Source: CANLBN01 sp050633525
GTDB lineage: Bacteria > Pseudomonadota > Gammaproteobacteria > Pseudomonadales > Cellvibrionaceae
Assembly: GCA_050633525.1 (NCBI GenBank)
Contig: JBOEGR010000037.1
Coordinates: forward strand, 1 to 64,000
DNA length: 64,000 nt
Reading direction: 5' to 3'
The translations under genes and the position numbers were made by a program. Below the pieces are notes generated by a model. That model was given only the letters and a program-made list of their open reading frames with translations. It did no database searches and had not been told where the DNA came from. Below, in pieces: positions 55,382 through 64,000 of the stretch. Each line of letters begins with the position of its first letter. Positions within the stretch are counted from its first letter, which is position 1.

Positions 55382-56422
55382 ATGATTCAATACAGCACAG
55401 GTAAAGGCAAAAAGAATAGATCTGCGGACGTTGTTGCACTACAACTGTTACTTAACGAAGTAGACATAGCCAAAATCAAACCTGCCGAAAATGTACCCGA
55501 CGCTAACGTTGAGTATATTTTATCGAAAGGTTCATCTCAGACTAATATCGAACAATTACCCGCACTCAAAGTAGACGGTCTCTCAATTGCGCCTTTAGTC
55601 GCGAGAATTGAAATCTATCAAAAAGCAAAAAAAATGAAGCTCGTTGACGGCTGGATTAGCAAACGAGGGGGTACTTTAAAAGCATTACTAAAGGATGCTG
55701 GGGTCACGGCGTCGAAAACCCGAATGTCTTACATCCGAAATAAGATACCTCGCCCCAATGGCGTCAACGTTATCTCTGTAGACAAAGCGCTCAGCCTCTA
55801 TCAAAAACAATATGCATCACTCAGTGCCGATGATAAAGAAGGTCTACGCTATATATTGAGCACCGCTAAATGCGATACAGAAGTCACATTTATCCCAGAA
55901 CTCGCGTACATGCTGGCAACGACCAAACATGAAACTGCACATACATTCAGAGGTATTGAAGAGTATGGCAAAGGCGCAAGCCGCCCTTACGGTAAAGAAA
56001 TTACCGTCACTGACCCAAAAACAAAGAAAGCGTATAAGAATAAGTACTATGGTCGCGGCTATGTACAACTAACGTGGGGATACAACTATCAACGCATTGA
56101 CCACAAGCTAGGTAATGGTACTTTTCCTAATCGAAATAAAGTGAAAGTAGCCGATTATAATAAAGGCTTTACGATTAGCGATCCTTCCAAGAGTATCTAT
56201 TTAAATCCACAGAAAGCGCTGAAAAAAGAGGTCGCTTATACCGGTTTGATTTGGGGTATGCATAAAGGCATTTACACCGGTAGAAAAATCTCCAACTATG
56301 TCACTACAGGCAAAATTGATTATATTAATGCACGACGTGTGATTAATGGCACTGATAAGGCCAGCAAGATCGCAAACTATGCAGAAGATATTGAGATATT
56401 ACTTCGAACATCAACCTTATAA
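55382..56422 (+). CDS. GH19/lysozyme-like peptidoglycan hydrolase without signal peptide
   Basis: 346 residues. The N-terminal 110 resemble a peptidoglycan-binding module (NRSADVVALQLLLNEV; LKVDGLSIAPLVARIEIYQ; DGWISKRGGTLKALL). The C-terminal lysozyme-fold domain has the catalytic glutamate in ATTKHETAHTFRGIEEY and the GRGYVQLTWGYNYQR segment of GH19-type chitinase/lysozymes. There is no signal peptide, so export must be by a specialised route (T6SS or lysis). The downstream lipoprotein gene (18 nt) looks like a periplasmic immunity factor. This fits a T6SS-type antibacterial effector; no T6SS gene is in the window. Confidence 0.8.
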   Translation: MIQYSTGKGKKNRSADVVALQLLLNEVDIAKIKPAENVPDANVEYILSKGSSQTNIEQLPALKVDGLSIAPLVARIEIYQKAKKMKLVDGWISKRGGTLKALLKDAGVTASKTRMSYIRNKIPRPNGVNVISVDKALSLYQKQYASLSADDKEGLRYILSTAKCDTEVTFIPELAYMLATTKHETAHTFRGIEEYGKGASRPYGKEITVTDPKTKKAYKNKYYGRGYVQLTWGYNYQRIDHKLGNGTFPNRNKVKVADYNKGFTISDPSKSIYLNPQKALKKEVAYTGLIWGMHKGIYTGRKISNYVTTGKIDYINARRVINGTDKASKIANYAEDIEILLRTSTL

Positions 56423-56440
56423 ACCGTCGAGACTCAATGA

Positions 56441-57154
56441 ATGCTAAATAAGATACGCTCTGGGATATCTCTCATTATGCTTGTTAAGACAATCACTATT
56501 TGCTTTATTGCACTAGGTATCATCTCGTGCAAAGCAGAAACACAAACAGCCGATCAACCACTCATAAGCACGGATACAAAACCAACACCTACCGACCATG
56601 CTAAAAATGAGGGGCTCGACCTACTAAGCAACTATGATCGTGATTTATGGGATGGCCCTGACGGTTGGACAGATGAACAGTGGCGCTGGAAGCGACTACT
56701 CCGCTGGGATAAAAACTGCGATTATGTGGCAAGTATTGATACCCATACCATTTCTGACACTCAAGAGTTGATTCAAGTGATGTGTGTTCCTGGTAGCTAT
56801 CAAGCCACGTATTACCTCTTTCTATTCAACAAGGAGGGGCAAACGTCAACCCAACTGGCACTTGGGGCACCTGAAAACACCGACAACCCATATGAGATAT
56901 CAGGGCACTTGAGCTATGACAAAAAGGCATCCCAGCTATCGATTACAAGCCTTTCAAGAGGCGTCGGGGACTGTGGTGTCTATCAACTATTTAGCTTTAC
57001 ATCAACGAACGGCTCAACCTTAGCAGCAGATGAGCCACCCACTCTTATTGAAAAGCGCCAGCGAAGTTGCAGTGAGACTATTCCCAAGACTGAATCAAAG
57101 ACCATTTTTGATCCTACTCAGTGGCCGCTATCAACATTGGCCAACACTCATTGA
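56441..57154 (+). CDS. DUF1176-like lipoprotein, candidate immunity protein
   Basis: 237 residues. A signal segment with lipobox ending ISC at about residue 30 predicts a lipoprotein. The mature part has two cysteine-bearing blocks like DUF1176 proteins: LRWDKNCDYVASID ... IQVMCVPGSYQATYYLFLF and SRGVGDCGVYQLFSF ... EKRQRSCSE. It is 18 nt downstream of the GH19-like gene and on the same strand. A periplasm-facing protein next to an unsignalled murein hydrolase suggests protection against it. The DUF1176 match is by pattern and should be treated as tentative. Confidence 0.65.
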   Translation: MLNKIRSGISLIMLVKTITICFIALGIISCKAETQTADQPLISTDTKPTPTDHAKNEGLDLLSNYDRDLWDGPDGWTDEQWRWKRLLRWDKNCDYVASIDTHTISDTQELIQVMCVPGSYQATYYLFLFNKEGQTSTQLALGAPENTDNPYEISGHLSYDKKASQLSITSLSRGVGDCGVYQLFSFTSTNGSTLAADEPPTLIEKRQRSCSETIPKTESKTIFDPTQWPLSTLANTH

Positions 57155-57447
57155 CCCCTCAAATAAGCCCTAACTTGTTTACGAGCCCTTTCAGGGCTCT
57201 AGAATAATATTCCGCTATAATGCACTAGAAGCCGACTAGACATGAAATTGACATTGATTTCACGTATTATTGCGGCACTTTTTAATGTGGGCTACGTAAC
57301 GGTAAAGGCAAGCTTCCTATCCAGCTTATTCACATCAATGTGATATGCCGGTCAGATGCCTGACTCATACACAAAAATGCGCATCTAATAATGGCATTAC
57401 CCATATTAAACCTCCCCTCAACTTAACTTGTAGAATTAGGAAACTTC
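57155..57447. other. Intergenic region upstream of PPi-phosphofructokinase
   Basis: 293 nt. A small hairpin (GAGCCC 57183-57188, GGGCTC 57194-57199) lies just after the lipoprotein gene; it lacks a T-run, so its role as terminator is doubtful. A TTGACA hexamer is present at about 57248 but no -10 box lies at the right distance. No gene is supported. Confidence 0.45.
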
Positions 57448-58713
57448 ATGGCCAAGAAAAATGCGTTTTACGCTCAATCCGGCGGCGTTACCGCTGTTAT
57501 TAATGCGTCTGCTTGCGGTGTTATCGAAACTGCACGACAACATAAAAAACACATTGGTAAAGTCTATGCTGGCCATAATGGCATTATCGGAGCATTGCGC
57601 GAAGAGCTGATAGATACGAGTAAAGAAAGTGCACGTACGATTGCTGGTCTAAAGCATACGCCTTCAGGAGCATTTGGCTCATGCCGCTATAAGCTGAAAA
57701 GCCTAGAACAAAATAAAGCAGAATATGAACGCTTAATTGAAGTTTTTAAAGCACATAATATTGGTTACTTTTTTTATAACGGTGGTGGCGATTCTGCCGA
57801 TACTTGTTTGAAAATCTCTCAATTATCAGAAAAAATGGGTTACCCTATTCAGGCCATTCATGTGCCTAAAACCGTTGATAATGACCTCCCCATCACTGAC
57901 AACTCACCAGGCTTTGGGTCGGTTGCTAAATATGTTGCAGTTTCAACTAAAGAAGCGGCACTGGATGTTAAGTCCATGTGCGAAACCTCAACCAAAGTAT
58001 TTATTCTTGAAGTCATGGGACGACATGCTGGATGGATTGCTGCAGCCAGTGGTTTAGCCGCTGAAAAAGAAGGCGATGCACCCCACATTATTCTTTTCCC
58101 TGAAATTGCCTTTAATAAAGAAAAATTTCTTAAGCGCGTTAACAAAACAGTTAAAAAGTACGGTTATTGTGTTGTGGTCGCATCAGAGGGAGCACAATAT
58201 AAAGACGGTACTTTCTTAGCGGATGCTGGTAATACCGATGCATTTGGCCACAAACAACTTGGAGGCGTTGCCCCCACACTCGCCACAATGGTAAAGGACT
58301 CACTCGGTTATAAATATCATTGGGCATTGGCTGATTACTTACAGCGTGCGGCAAGACACATCGCATCGGCAACGGATGTTGAACAAGCCTATGCTGTCGG
58401 TAAAGCTGCGGTTGAAATGGCTGTAGCAGGAAAGAATGCTGTTATGCCCGCTATTATTCGAGGTAAAGGTAAGCGCTACTCATGGTCCATTAAAGAAGCG
58501 CCTTTAGCGAAAGTTGCCAATGTAGAAAAAATGATGCCACGCAATTATATTAGCAAGGATGGTTTTGGTATTAGCGACTTAGGCAGAGATTATTTAGAAC
58601 CTCTCATCCGTGGCGAAGACTACCCCCCTTATAATAAAAACGGCTTACCTAATTATGTTTCTCTTAAGAAGGTATTTGCCGATAAAAAAATTAAAAAGAA
58701 ATTTAAAATCTAA
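57448..58713 (+). CDS. Pyrophosphate-dependent 6-phosphofructokinase
   Basis: Phosphorylates fructose-6-phosphate using PPi, reversibly, in glycolysis/gluconeogenesis. 421 residues. The phosphate-donor site reads GGGDS (112-116), with Asp115 where ATP enzymes have Gly (E. coli G104). K141 in PKTVDNDLP replaces Gly124 of the ATP-type. Both are markers of PPi use. It lies in the same 6-kb stretch as a membrane pyrophosphatase and soluble pyrophosphatase, so PPi supply and use are clustered. A long hairpin follows the stop. Confidence 0.93.
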   Translation: MAKKNAFYAQSGGVTAVINASACGVIETARQHKKHIGKVYAGHNGIIGALREELIDTSKESARTIAGLKHTPSGAFGSCRYKLKSLEQNKAEYERLIEVFKAHNIGYFFYNGGGDSADTCLKISQLSEKMGYPIQAIHVPKTVDNDLPITDNSPGFGSVAKYVAVSTKEAALDVKSMCETSTKVFILEVMGRHAGWIAAASGLAAEKEGDAPHIILFPEIAFNKEKFLKRVNKTVKKYGYCVVVASEGAQYKDGTFLADAGNTDAFGHKQLGGVAPTLATMVKDSLGYKYHWALADYLQRAARHIASATDVEQAYAVGKAAVEMAVAGKNAVMPAIIRGKGKRYSWSIKEAPLAKVANVEKMMPRNYISKDGFGISDLGRDYLEPLIRGEDYPPYNKNGLPNYVSLKKVFADKKIKKKFKI

Positions 58714-58721
58714 GTTCTTTT

Positions 58722-58780
58722 ATGATGAAATAAGCGCCAACTTCAAATTCACTTATGAAATTTGGCGCGTCTTTCATCAT
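58722..58780 (+). terminator. Long hairpin after PPi-phosphofructokinase
   Basis: The arms 58722-58740 and 58762-58780 pair as ATGATGAAA / TTTCATCAT and GCGCCAA / TTGGCGC with a 3-nt internal bulge on each side and a 21-nt loop. Stem pairing of 16 bp directly after the gene fits a terminator or mRNA-stabilising structure; the T-run is weak. Confidence 0.55.
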
Positions 58781-58890
58781 TTATAAATAAAAAAACAACG
58801 AAAGGCTTAATAGTAAGGCTTATAGCGTCGCATTTTGATTATTATTGTCTATCCTTCTAAATAGCCAACAACTATCGAAGTGTCTTACCC

Positions 58891-60240
58891 ATGAGTGCTT
58901 ACGCAAGTCATATCAATAACCTTCAAGACAAAACAGAAGTCCTCGCCTCTGAAGATATAATGAGCGATCAAGGCGTATTACTGGCAAAATCGGGCACAAC
59001 ACTCAACCAACAAACTTGTCAAAATATTTTAAAGTTTAAACTATTAAAGCCCCTCGAAGATTCCATTTTTATTGAAAACCAACTCACTTCAAAACAAATT
59101 TTTCAACAAATCATCGATATAGTTAATCGTGATTTTTATCTAAAGTCATTAAACACTAAAATCAATAAGAATGGGGCATTGCAAAAGTGTTGCAAAAAAT
59201 TAGATGAATACCCTCTACTACTTCAAAAACTAACCGTTTTAGACATGGAGCTAACCGATGTGTTTCGGCAATCTTTGTTATCAGGTTATTTTGCCTGTCT
59301 TTGTGGAGTCTTAGAAAACTACAAGCAGGATAAAGTTGAAGAAAACTTCTTAGCTGGCATTACTCATGATATCGGATACTTACATATAGATAGACAAATA
59401 TTGTTAAAACAAGAGACATTAAATGCAGAAGAATGGAAAAAAGTACAATCGCATCCGGTTATTGCTTACGAAATTTTAAAACGTATACCCAAATTCCCTA
59501 AAAGCAGCGCGAGAGCAGTATTGGAACATCATGAAAACCTAGATGGTTCAGGTTACCCTAGAGCAAGAACAGTGCATGAGTTGGGTGGTATGGGGCAGCT
59601 TATTAATTTACTTGATAATGTGATAGTAATTTATCAAAAGAAATTTAAGCCCCTAAAGCGAAGTCCTAATGGTGTATTACCCATCATACAAATTAATATG
59701 CATTCTTATCTACCGAATGTTGTCTCTACTATTTTTAAACTGCTCAAAATGATACCCCCATCCACTGCAGAAACATCAGATGAGGAGATTATTCGCGAGC
59801 TAATTCATTACGTACAACAGAAGCAGCACTACATTAAAACTATTACTAACGCTATCCAGCAAGCCAACGACACCATTGGTTTCACCCACCAGAAAAAAAC
59901 CTTATACGCACTTCAAAATACAGCCATCAATATATTGGTAATTATGAATAGCTCTGGCTTGGGTAGTGATAGTATTGACTGGGTAGAACAACTGGATAGA
60001 CACGAGGACCAACAAGCACTCTATAGTGAAGTAGAAGATACGCGGTTAATGCAAGGCGAACTTATTTTTCAGCTACAATCTTACCAAAAATCAGCTAACG
60101 TTTTTATTAATCAATACCCTGATGACTCTGCGACTCAAGAACTAAAGGCAGCACTCGATGCCTTTGCAAAAAATGCACGGCCTACAGAGCCTGACAAACT
60201 AAAAGAACACTGGCAACAACTTGCCGCAAAAAAAGCATAA
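58891..60240 (+). CDS. HD-GYP domain phosphodiesterase-like protein
   Basis: 449 residues, soluble. The N-terminal region (1-125) has no recognised domain but includes LASEDIMSDQGVLLAKSGT, as in many HD-GYP proteins. The HD motif is THDIGYLHID (about 158-167), later HPVIAYEIL, and the HHENLDGSGYP motif (about 212-222) supplies the GYP. The metal ligand pattern looks complete, so c-di-GMP hydrolysis is plausible. The C-terminal 150 residues are helical. It is the third c-di-GMP gene type in the window. Confidence 0.88.
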   Translation: MSAYASHINNLQDKTEVLASEDIMSDQGVLLAKSGTTLNQQTCQNILKFKLLKPLEDSIFIENQLTSKQIFQQIIDIVNRDFYLKSLNTKINKNGALQKCCKKLDEYPLLLQKLTVLDMELTDVFRQSLLSGYFACLCGVLENYKQDKVEENFLAGITHDIGYLHIDRQILLKQETLNAEEWKKVQSHPVIAYEILKRIPKFPKSSARAVLEHHENLDGSGYPRARTVHELGGMGQLINLLDNVIVIYQKKFKPLKRSPNGVLPIIQINMHSYLPNVVSTIFKLLKMIPPSTAETSDEEIIRELIHYVQQKQHYIKTITNAIQQANDTIGFTHQKKTLYALQNTAINILVIMNSSGLGSDSIDWVEQLDRHEDQQALYSEVEDTRLMQGELIFQLQSYQKSANVFINQYPDDSATQELKAALDAFAKNARPTEPDKLKEHWQQLAAKKA

Positions 60241-60266
60241 CGTAAAGGCATAAAAGAAACACATAA

Positions 60267-60293
60267 AAAAAAGCCCGCTGTATAGCGGGCTTT
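60267..60293. terminator. Bidirectional intrinsic terminator (HD-GYP / hppA)
   Basis: AAAAAAGCCCGCTGTATAGC followed by GGGCTTTT: a 7-bp G+C-rich stem (GCCCGCT / AGCGGGC, loop GTAT) between A- and T-runs. It lies between the convergent HD-GYP and hppA genes and can serve both strands. Confidence 0.85.
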
Positions 60294-60317
60294 TACCTTA
60301 GAAAAAGAGACTCTGTA

Positions 60318-62307
60318 TTAACCTAATAAAGGCGCTATCACTAAGCTGACAATCGCCATTACATTAATCAGAATATTCATAGCCGGCCCTGATGTATCTT
60401 TAAATGGGTCACCTACCGTATCACCGACCACAACAGCCGAATGAACATCGGTTCCTTTACCGCCAAAGTTGCCTTTTTCAACATGCTTTTTAGCGTTATC
60501 CCAAGCNNTTCGCCATCATTAATGCCATTAGCACACAAGTGATTAAGGCACCGCCTAACATACCACCTAAGGCTTCAGGACCTAATACAAAGCCAACAAC
60601 AACAGGAGATGCAACGGCTAGTACACCCGGGAGAATCATTTTTTTCAATGCGGCTTGAGTAGCAATATCAACACAGCGAGCACTATCTGGTTTTGCCGTG
60701 CCTTCCATCAAACCAGGGATTTCTTTAAATTGGCGACGAATTTCCTTAATCATTTCAAAGGCTGCATCACCTACTGCACGCATGGTAATCGCACTCACCA
60801 AGAAAGGAAAAATGCCACCAATGAACATACCCATCAGCACTAAAGGATTACTAATATCCAGCGCGAATTCTGCACCACGGGCCTTCGCAACAGTTTCGAT
60901 ATAAGCCGCAATAATGGCCAGTGCAGCCAAACCTGCTGCACCAATGGCAAACCCCTTACCAATGGCAGCCGTAGTGTTGCCTACCTCGTCTAAGCCATCG
61001 GTAATTTCACGGACATCTTCACCTAGCTCAGCCATTTCAGCAATACCGCCGGCGTTATCTGCGACAGGGCCATAAGCATCAATTGCCATGGTAATTCCTA
61101 CCGTTGACAACATCCCCACAGCGCCAATACCCACGCCGTAAACGCCCACCCCCATAAAACTAGTCACAAAGATAATCCCAGCGATAACCAATACTGGAAT
61201 CACAACCGATTCCATACCTACGGCTAAACCGGCAATCATAACGGTAGCGGGTCCTGTTTCACCGCCTTGAGCAATATCACGCACAGGTTTACCCCCGGTG
61301 TAATACTCCGTCACCAAGCCAATAATCATACCGCCGATGGCACCCGCTATTACACACCACCAAACCGAGCTAGCTATCTCAAGAGCGGATATCGTAAACC
61401 ATGCTGCCAGAATAAAGACGATGGTTGCACCAATAGTCCCCATTCTTAGGGCTGATGCGGGATCTTTGCCCGCTGACATGCGCACGAAAATAATACCGAA
61501 AATAGAACAAATCAAACCGACAGATGCTAATGCTAAAGGCGCCATCATTAATGCCTCTGGAGCACCCAAGGCATCTAGAGTAATCGTGGAGGCAATGGCA
61601 ATCGTCGCGATCATGGAACCACAATAGGACTCAAAAATATCCGATCCCATACCGGCAACATCACCTACGTTATCGCCCACATTATCAGCAATCACACCGG
61701 GGTTGCGAGGGTCATCTTCAGGAATACCCGCTTCAACCTTACCCACCAAGTCAGCGCCGACATCTGCGCTTTTAGTAAAGATCCCACCGCCTACACGAGA
61801 GAACAGTGCGACAACAGATGCCCCCATACCAAAGCCATGAATAGCCTCCGCATGCTCAGCACCAAAAAAGTAGTAGAGAAGGCCAATACCAATCAACCCC
61901 ATAGAAGCCACCGCCAAACCCATCACAGAGCCACCAAAGAAGGCAACACTCAATGCGCTTTCGGCACCCTCAGTCGCAGCAGCGACGGTTGTACGAACAT
62001 TGGCTTGGGTCGCTGTATACATGCCGATATAGCCAGCGATAGAAGAACATAGAGCACCTGCAACAAAGGCAACCGGGGTATGCCAACTTTGAAAGCCGAC
62101 AAACAACAATACCGTTACGATTAAAGCAAAAATACCTAGGATACTGTATTCACGGCGCATAAAAACCATCGCGCCATCGTGAATAGCCTCAGCTATTTCA
62201 GCCACAGCGCCTTCACCAGGGGAATACTGAACAATAATTCTATAAATAATAAACGCAACAACAAGACCACCGATACCCAGTACCGGGGGCAGTAATAGTA
62301 AATCCAT
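60318..62307 (-). CDS. hppA: Membrane pyrophosphatase, K+-dependent type (frame broken by assembly gap)
   Basis: Ion-pumping pyrophosphatase with about 16 membrane helices. Catalytic blocks GGGIFTKSADVGADLVGKVE, DNVGDNVGDVAGMGSD and GDTVGDPFKDTSGP are present. GNTTAAIGKG carries alanine where K+-independent enzymes have lysine, so it belongs to the K+-dependent group, which includes Na+ as well as H+ pumps. Two N at 60507-60508 split the frame: before them the protein reads MALMMAN, after them AWDNAKKHVEKGNFGGKG in another frame, ending at the TAA at 60318. Family members have a short glycine stretch at this joint (GGAWDN), so this is a sequencing gap, not a true mutation. Confidence 0.93.
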
Positions 62308-62421
62308 AACAACCTCTAACTTATTTTTATTATCAGGCCCAATGAATCTGGGATGATTGAGCTGGCTAAACAGACTCTACATCAAAGCGGGACAAGCCAG
62401 CGCTAGACTCATTCTATGCGA

Positions 62422-62451
62422 GAGCCACCGGTACAGCAACCTTGGTGGCTC
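62422..62451. promoter_or_regulatory. Inverted repeat upstream of hppA
   Basis: GAGCCACC (62422-62429) and GGTGGCTC (62444-62451) form a perfect 8-bp stem with a 14-nt loop, about 115 nt upstream of the hppA start. It could be a leader hairpin or operator for hppA. No T-run follows on either strand. Confidence 0.35.
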
Positions 62452-62614
62452 ATAGGCCGAATAAGCTCAATGAAAATACCCCTGATGAAAGATAAATTCA
62501 CCCAGAGAGCCACCAAATCACCCATATCCACTACAACACATCACCTCCGCTCCCCACAAAGCATAAAAAACGAGATTTTTAAGACCTATGGCGTACTTTT
62601 TTTCAACACGCTTA

Positions 62615-62623
62615 TGGTAGAAT
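62615..62623 (+). promoter_or_regulatory. Extended -10 promoter of ppa
   Basis: TGGTAGAAT: a TG dinucleotide one base before a TAGAAT -10 box, followed by a G+C-rich discriminator (CGCGGCCC). No good -35 is seen at the usual distance, as is normal for extended -10 promoters. It lies about 50 nt before the ppa start codon. Confidence 0.55.
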
Positions 62624-62671
62624 CGCGGCCCTTAAAACGCTTTTCCCTTAAATCAATCGAAGTTAATTATT

Positions 62672-63208
62672 ATGAGCTTGAATCTTGTACCTGCGGGCAA
62701 AAATGTACCCGACGAAATCAATGTAATTATTGAAATCCCTTTAAACGGCGAGCCAGTGAAATACGAAGTCGATAAAGACACAGGCGCACTGTTTGTCGAC
62801 CGTATCCTCGGTACCTCTATGCACTACCCTTGCAACTACGGTTACATCAACAACACCCTTTGCGGTGATGGTGACCCTGCCGACGTTATGGTTATCACAC
62901 GCTTTGGTCTAACCCCTGGTTCTGTTGTTCGCTGTCGCCCCGTTGGCGTACTGAAAATGACAGATGAGTCTGGTGAAGATGCAAAAATTCTTGCAGTGCC
63001 AACTGAAAAAATCAGCCAAATGAATAAAAAAATTCAAAAGCTCGATGACGTGCCTGAATTACTGCTCAAGCGTATCTCTCATTTCTTTGAACACTATAAA
63101 GATTTAGAAGAAGGCAAGTGGGTTAAAATCGAAGGTTGGGAAGATGAAGCCGCCGCGAAAAAAGAAATAATCGACGCGGTTGAAATGTTTAACAAAGAAA
63201 ATAGCTAA
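62672..63208 (+). CDS. ppa: Inorganic pyrophosphatase (family I)
   Basis: Soluble cytoplasmic PPase that hydrolyses PPi to phosphate. 178 residues, close to the 176 of E. coli Ppa. The metal- and substrate-binding segments are EIPLNGEPVKYEVDKDTGAL, MHYPCNYGYINNTL and the DGDPADVMVI signature. The divergent neighbour hppA does the same reaction coupled to ion pumping, and a PPi-dependent phosphofructokinase is 4 kb upstream. A clear terminator follows. Confidence 0.97.
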   Translation: MSLNLVPAGKNVPDEINVIIEIPLNGEPVKYEVDKDTGALFVDRILGTSMHYPCNYGYINNTLCGDGDPADVMVITRFGLTPGSVVRCRPVGVLKMTDESGEDAKILAVPTEKISQMNKKIQKLDDVPELLLKRISHFFEHYKDLEEGKWVKIEGWEDEAAAKKEIIDAVEMFNKENS

Positions 63209-63232
63209 ACATATTAATACGGCTTGAATAAT

Positions 63233-63261
63233 AAAAAACCCGGACATGATCCGGGTTTTTT
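63233..63261. terminator. Bidirectional intrinsic terminator (ppa / CHRD gene)
   Basis: An AAAAACCCGGA / TCCGGGTTTTT stem of 11 bp around a CATGA loop, with A-run on the left and T-run on the right. It lies 24 nt after the ppa stop and 22 nt from the end of the convergent CHRD-domain gene, so it probably works in both directions. Confidence 0.9.
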
Positions 63262-63283
63262 ATTGCCTTTAAAAAGTGCTTAT

Positions 63284-64000
63284 TTACTGTAACTCTTGTA
63301 GCTCTGTACCAGAAGCTTCAAAAGCGTAAGCTCCGCTTAATATGCCATCGAGACTACGAACTGGACCTTCTGGGCTTGAAAAAGAAATACCATTGTCACT
63401 TGGCTCTAGATCGACAAAAGGGATATTATTCGCTCCGCCTACATTCACCGTCGCGACAGCATTCTGTAGACCACTTAAACTCAAAGTAGAAACAAACTGA
63501 CCATTGGCAAAATCGGTCACTGTTAAATATCCCACACCTGTCGCCAATGTAGAAATAGAAGTAGGAAGCTCCTGCGCCCCATTCAATTCAGCTCTCAGCA
63601 CTCGACTATTTGACGACACTACCTGACCACGTAATTCACCACTAGGATTATCAGCTGAGTGAACATTGATGTAGTAAGCCCCGGCAGCTAAGTCCGTGAA
63701 ATTTAAGGTTTGACCTGACAGTATATCGACTTGTGTAGCACGGAAATTTACATCAGAACCATTAACGGGCTGCAAAGGCAGAATGACAGGGCCATTCTCA
63801 CCGGCGAAAGCATTATGTAAGTGAACAGGGCCGACTGGCGCATTCAAAAAAGGAGTAAAACCCGTTACAGCCGTCGTCAACACAATGGTCTCAGCCTTAG
63901 TATCAACCGTCACATAAGTCACACCAGAAATACCTTCTGCGCTAATCACTGCAGGATTTTCCTGCTGACCTTGTAGCTCTATACGAACAGCTTCGATACC
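63284..64000 (-). CDS. CHRD domain protein (partial, runs off window)
   Basis: The open frame continues to the right edge (GGT ATC GAA ... in frame), so the 5' end is missing. Two CHRD-type repeats are visible: IELQGQQENPAVISAEGISG at the edge and later RAELNGAQELPTSISTLATG. The HLHNAFAGENGPVILPL and YYINVHSADNPSGELRGQV blocks in between are typical of CHRD domains. These domains occur in exported or surface proteins of unknown function. No signal peptide can be checked because the N-terminus is outside the window. Confidence 0.85.
   Translation of the reverse strand, partial: GIEAVRIELQGQQENPAVISAEGISGVTYVTVDTKAETIVLTTAVTGFTPFLNAPVGPVHLHNAFAGENGPVILPLQPVNGSDVNFRATQVDILSGQTLNFTDLAAGAYYINVHSADNPSGELRGQVVSSNSRVLRAELNGAQELPTSISTLATGVGYLTVTDFANGQFVSTLSLSGLQNAVATVNVGGANNIPFVDLEPSDNGISFSSPEGPVRSLDGILSGAYAFEASGTELQELQ

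Larger units (their letters stand above)
62308..62671. other. Divergent intergenic region hppA / ppa
   Basis: 364 nt of non-coding sequence. It holds an extended -10 promoter for ppa (62615-62623) and a perfect 8-bp inverted repeat at 62422-62451, both listed separately. GAGAGCCACC occurs at about 62420 and again at about 62503. No gene is supported. Confidence 0.55.

Noticed and set aside
57183..57199. Hairpin GAGCCC/GGGCTC as terminator of the lipoprotein gene
   Set aside because: The stem is only 6 bp and lacks a T-run; kept only as a note in the intergenic entry.

Overview
The window reads as chromosome of a marine-type gammaproteobacterium with moderate G+C, most likely from the Pseudomonadales/Cellvibrionales side. 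Two long gene blocks keep the order known from Pseudomonas and relatives: 16S rRNA - tyrS - M23 peptidase - anmK - erpA - bactofilin - DUF6776 - argC, and proA - nadD - rsfS - rlmH - mrdA - rodA - mltB - rlpA - dacA - ybeD - lipB - lipA. The genus cannot be named from this evidence. Three assembly gaps (runs of N) are present at 143-225, 42883-42984 and 60507-60508; the last one breaks the hppA reading frame.

Layout. 1-360: the 5' end of a 16S rRNA gene (minus strand) with its leader and a strong P1-type promoter. 417-8442: PilZ protein, tyrosyl-tRNA synthetase, a periplasmic M23 peptidase, anhydromuramic acid kinase, then a leftward cluster of erpA, DsrE-like, bactofilin, DUF6776 and argC. 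8658-13549: ClC-type protein, hemJ, hemL, a MITE-like inverted-repeat element, a degenerate cupin and a secreted lipase-like protein. 13565-25342: the leftward lipoate / cell elongation / NAD / proline block. 25840-30276: a YfiR-domain histidine kinase paired with a TonB-dependent receptor.

30778-36394 is the most unusual region. It is a compact, apparently co-directional accessory cluster encoding an acetolactate-synthase-like TPP enzyme, two tandem citrate-synthase-like proteins that both lack canonical catalytic residues, a stand-alone condensation/acetyltransferase-fold protein and a membrane-anchored left-handed beta-helix acyltransferase. The last two genes are conspicuously A+T-rich, which suggests horizontal acquisition. 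I do not recognise this combination as a described pathway.

36398-42802: a two-receiver GGDEF-EAL c-di-GMP regulator, a glycine-zipper envelope protein, a PepSY/response-regulator/histidine-kinase operon and csrA. 43109-48443: an RHS polymorphic toxin with a translationally coupled candidate immunity gene. 48574-55076: mtgA, an SDR, an MMPL/RND exporter with a DPF-repeat insert, ubiX, and mpl with a 21-bp tandem-repeat insert. 55382-57154: a cytoplasmic-looking GH19/lysozyme-type protein followed by a DUF1176-like lipoprotein, a probable antibacterial effector/immunity pair.

57448-63208: a pyrophosphate-centred group of PPi-dependent phosphofructokinase, an HD-GYP protein, a K+-dependent-type membrane pyrophosphatase and soluble pyrophosphatase. 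The window ends inside a CHRD-domain protein. Recurring themes are peptidoglycan synthesis and recycling (about ten genes), c-di-GMP signalling (PilZ, GGDEF-EAL, HD-GYP), interbacterial competition (two candidate toxin/immunity pairs) and PPi energetics. No tRNA gene, CRISPR array, prophage or intact insertion sequence was seen.
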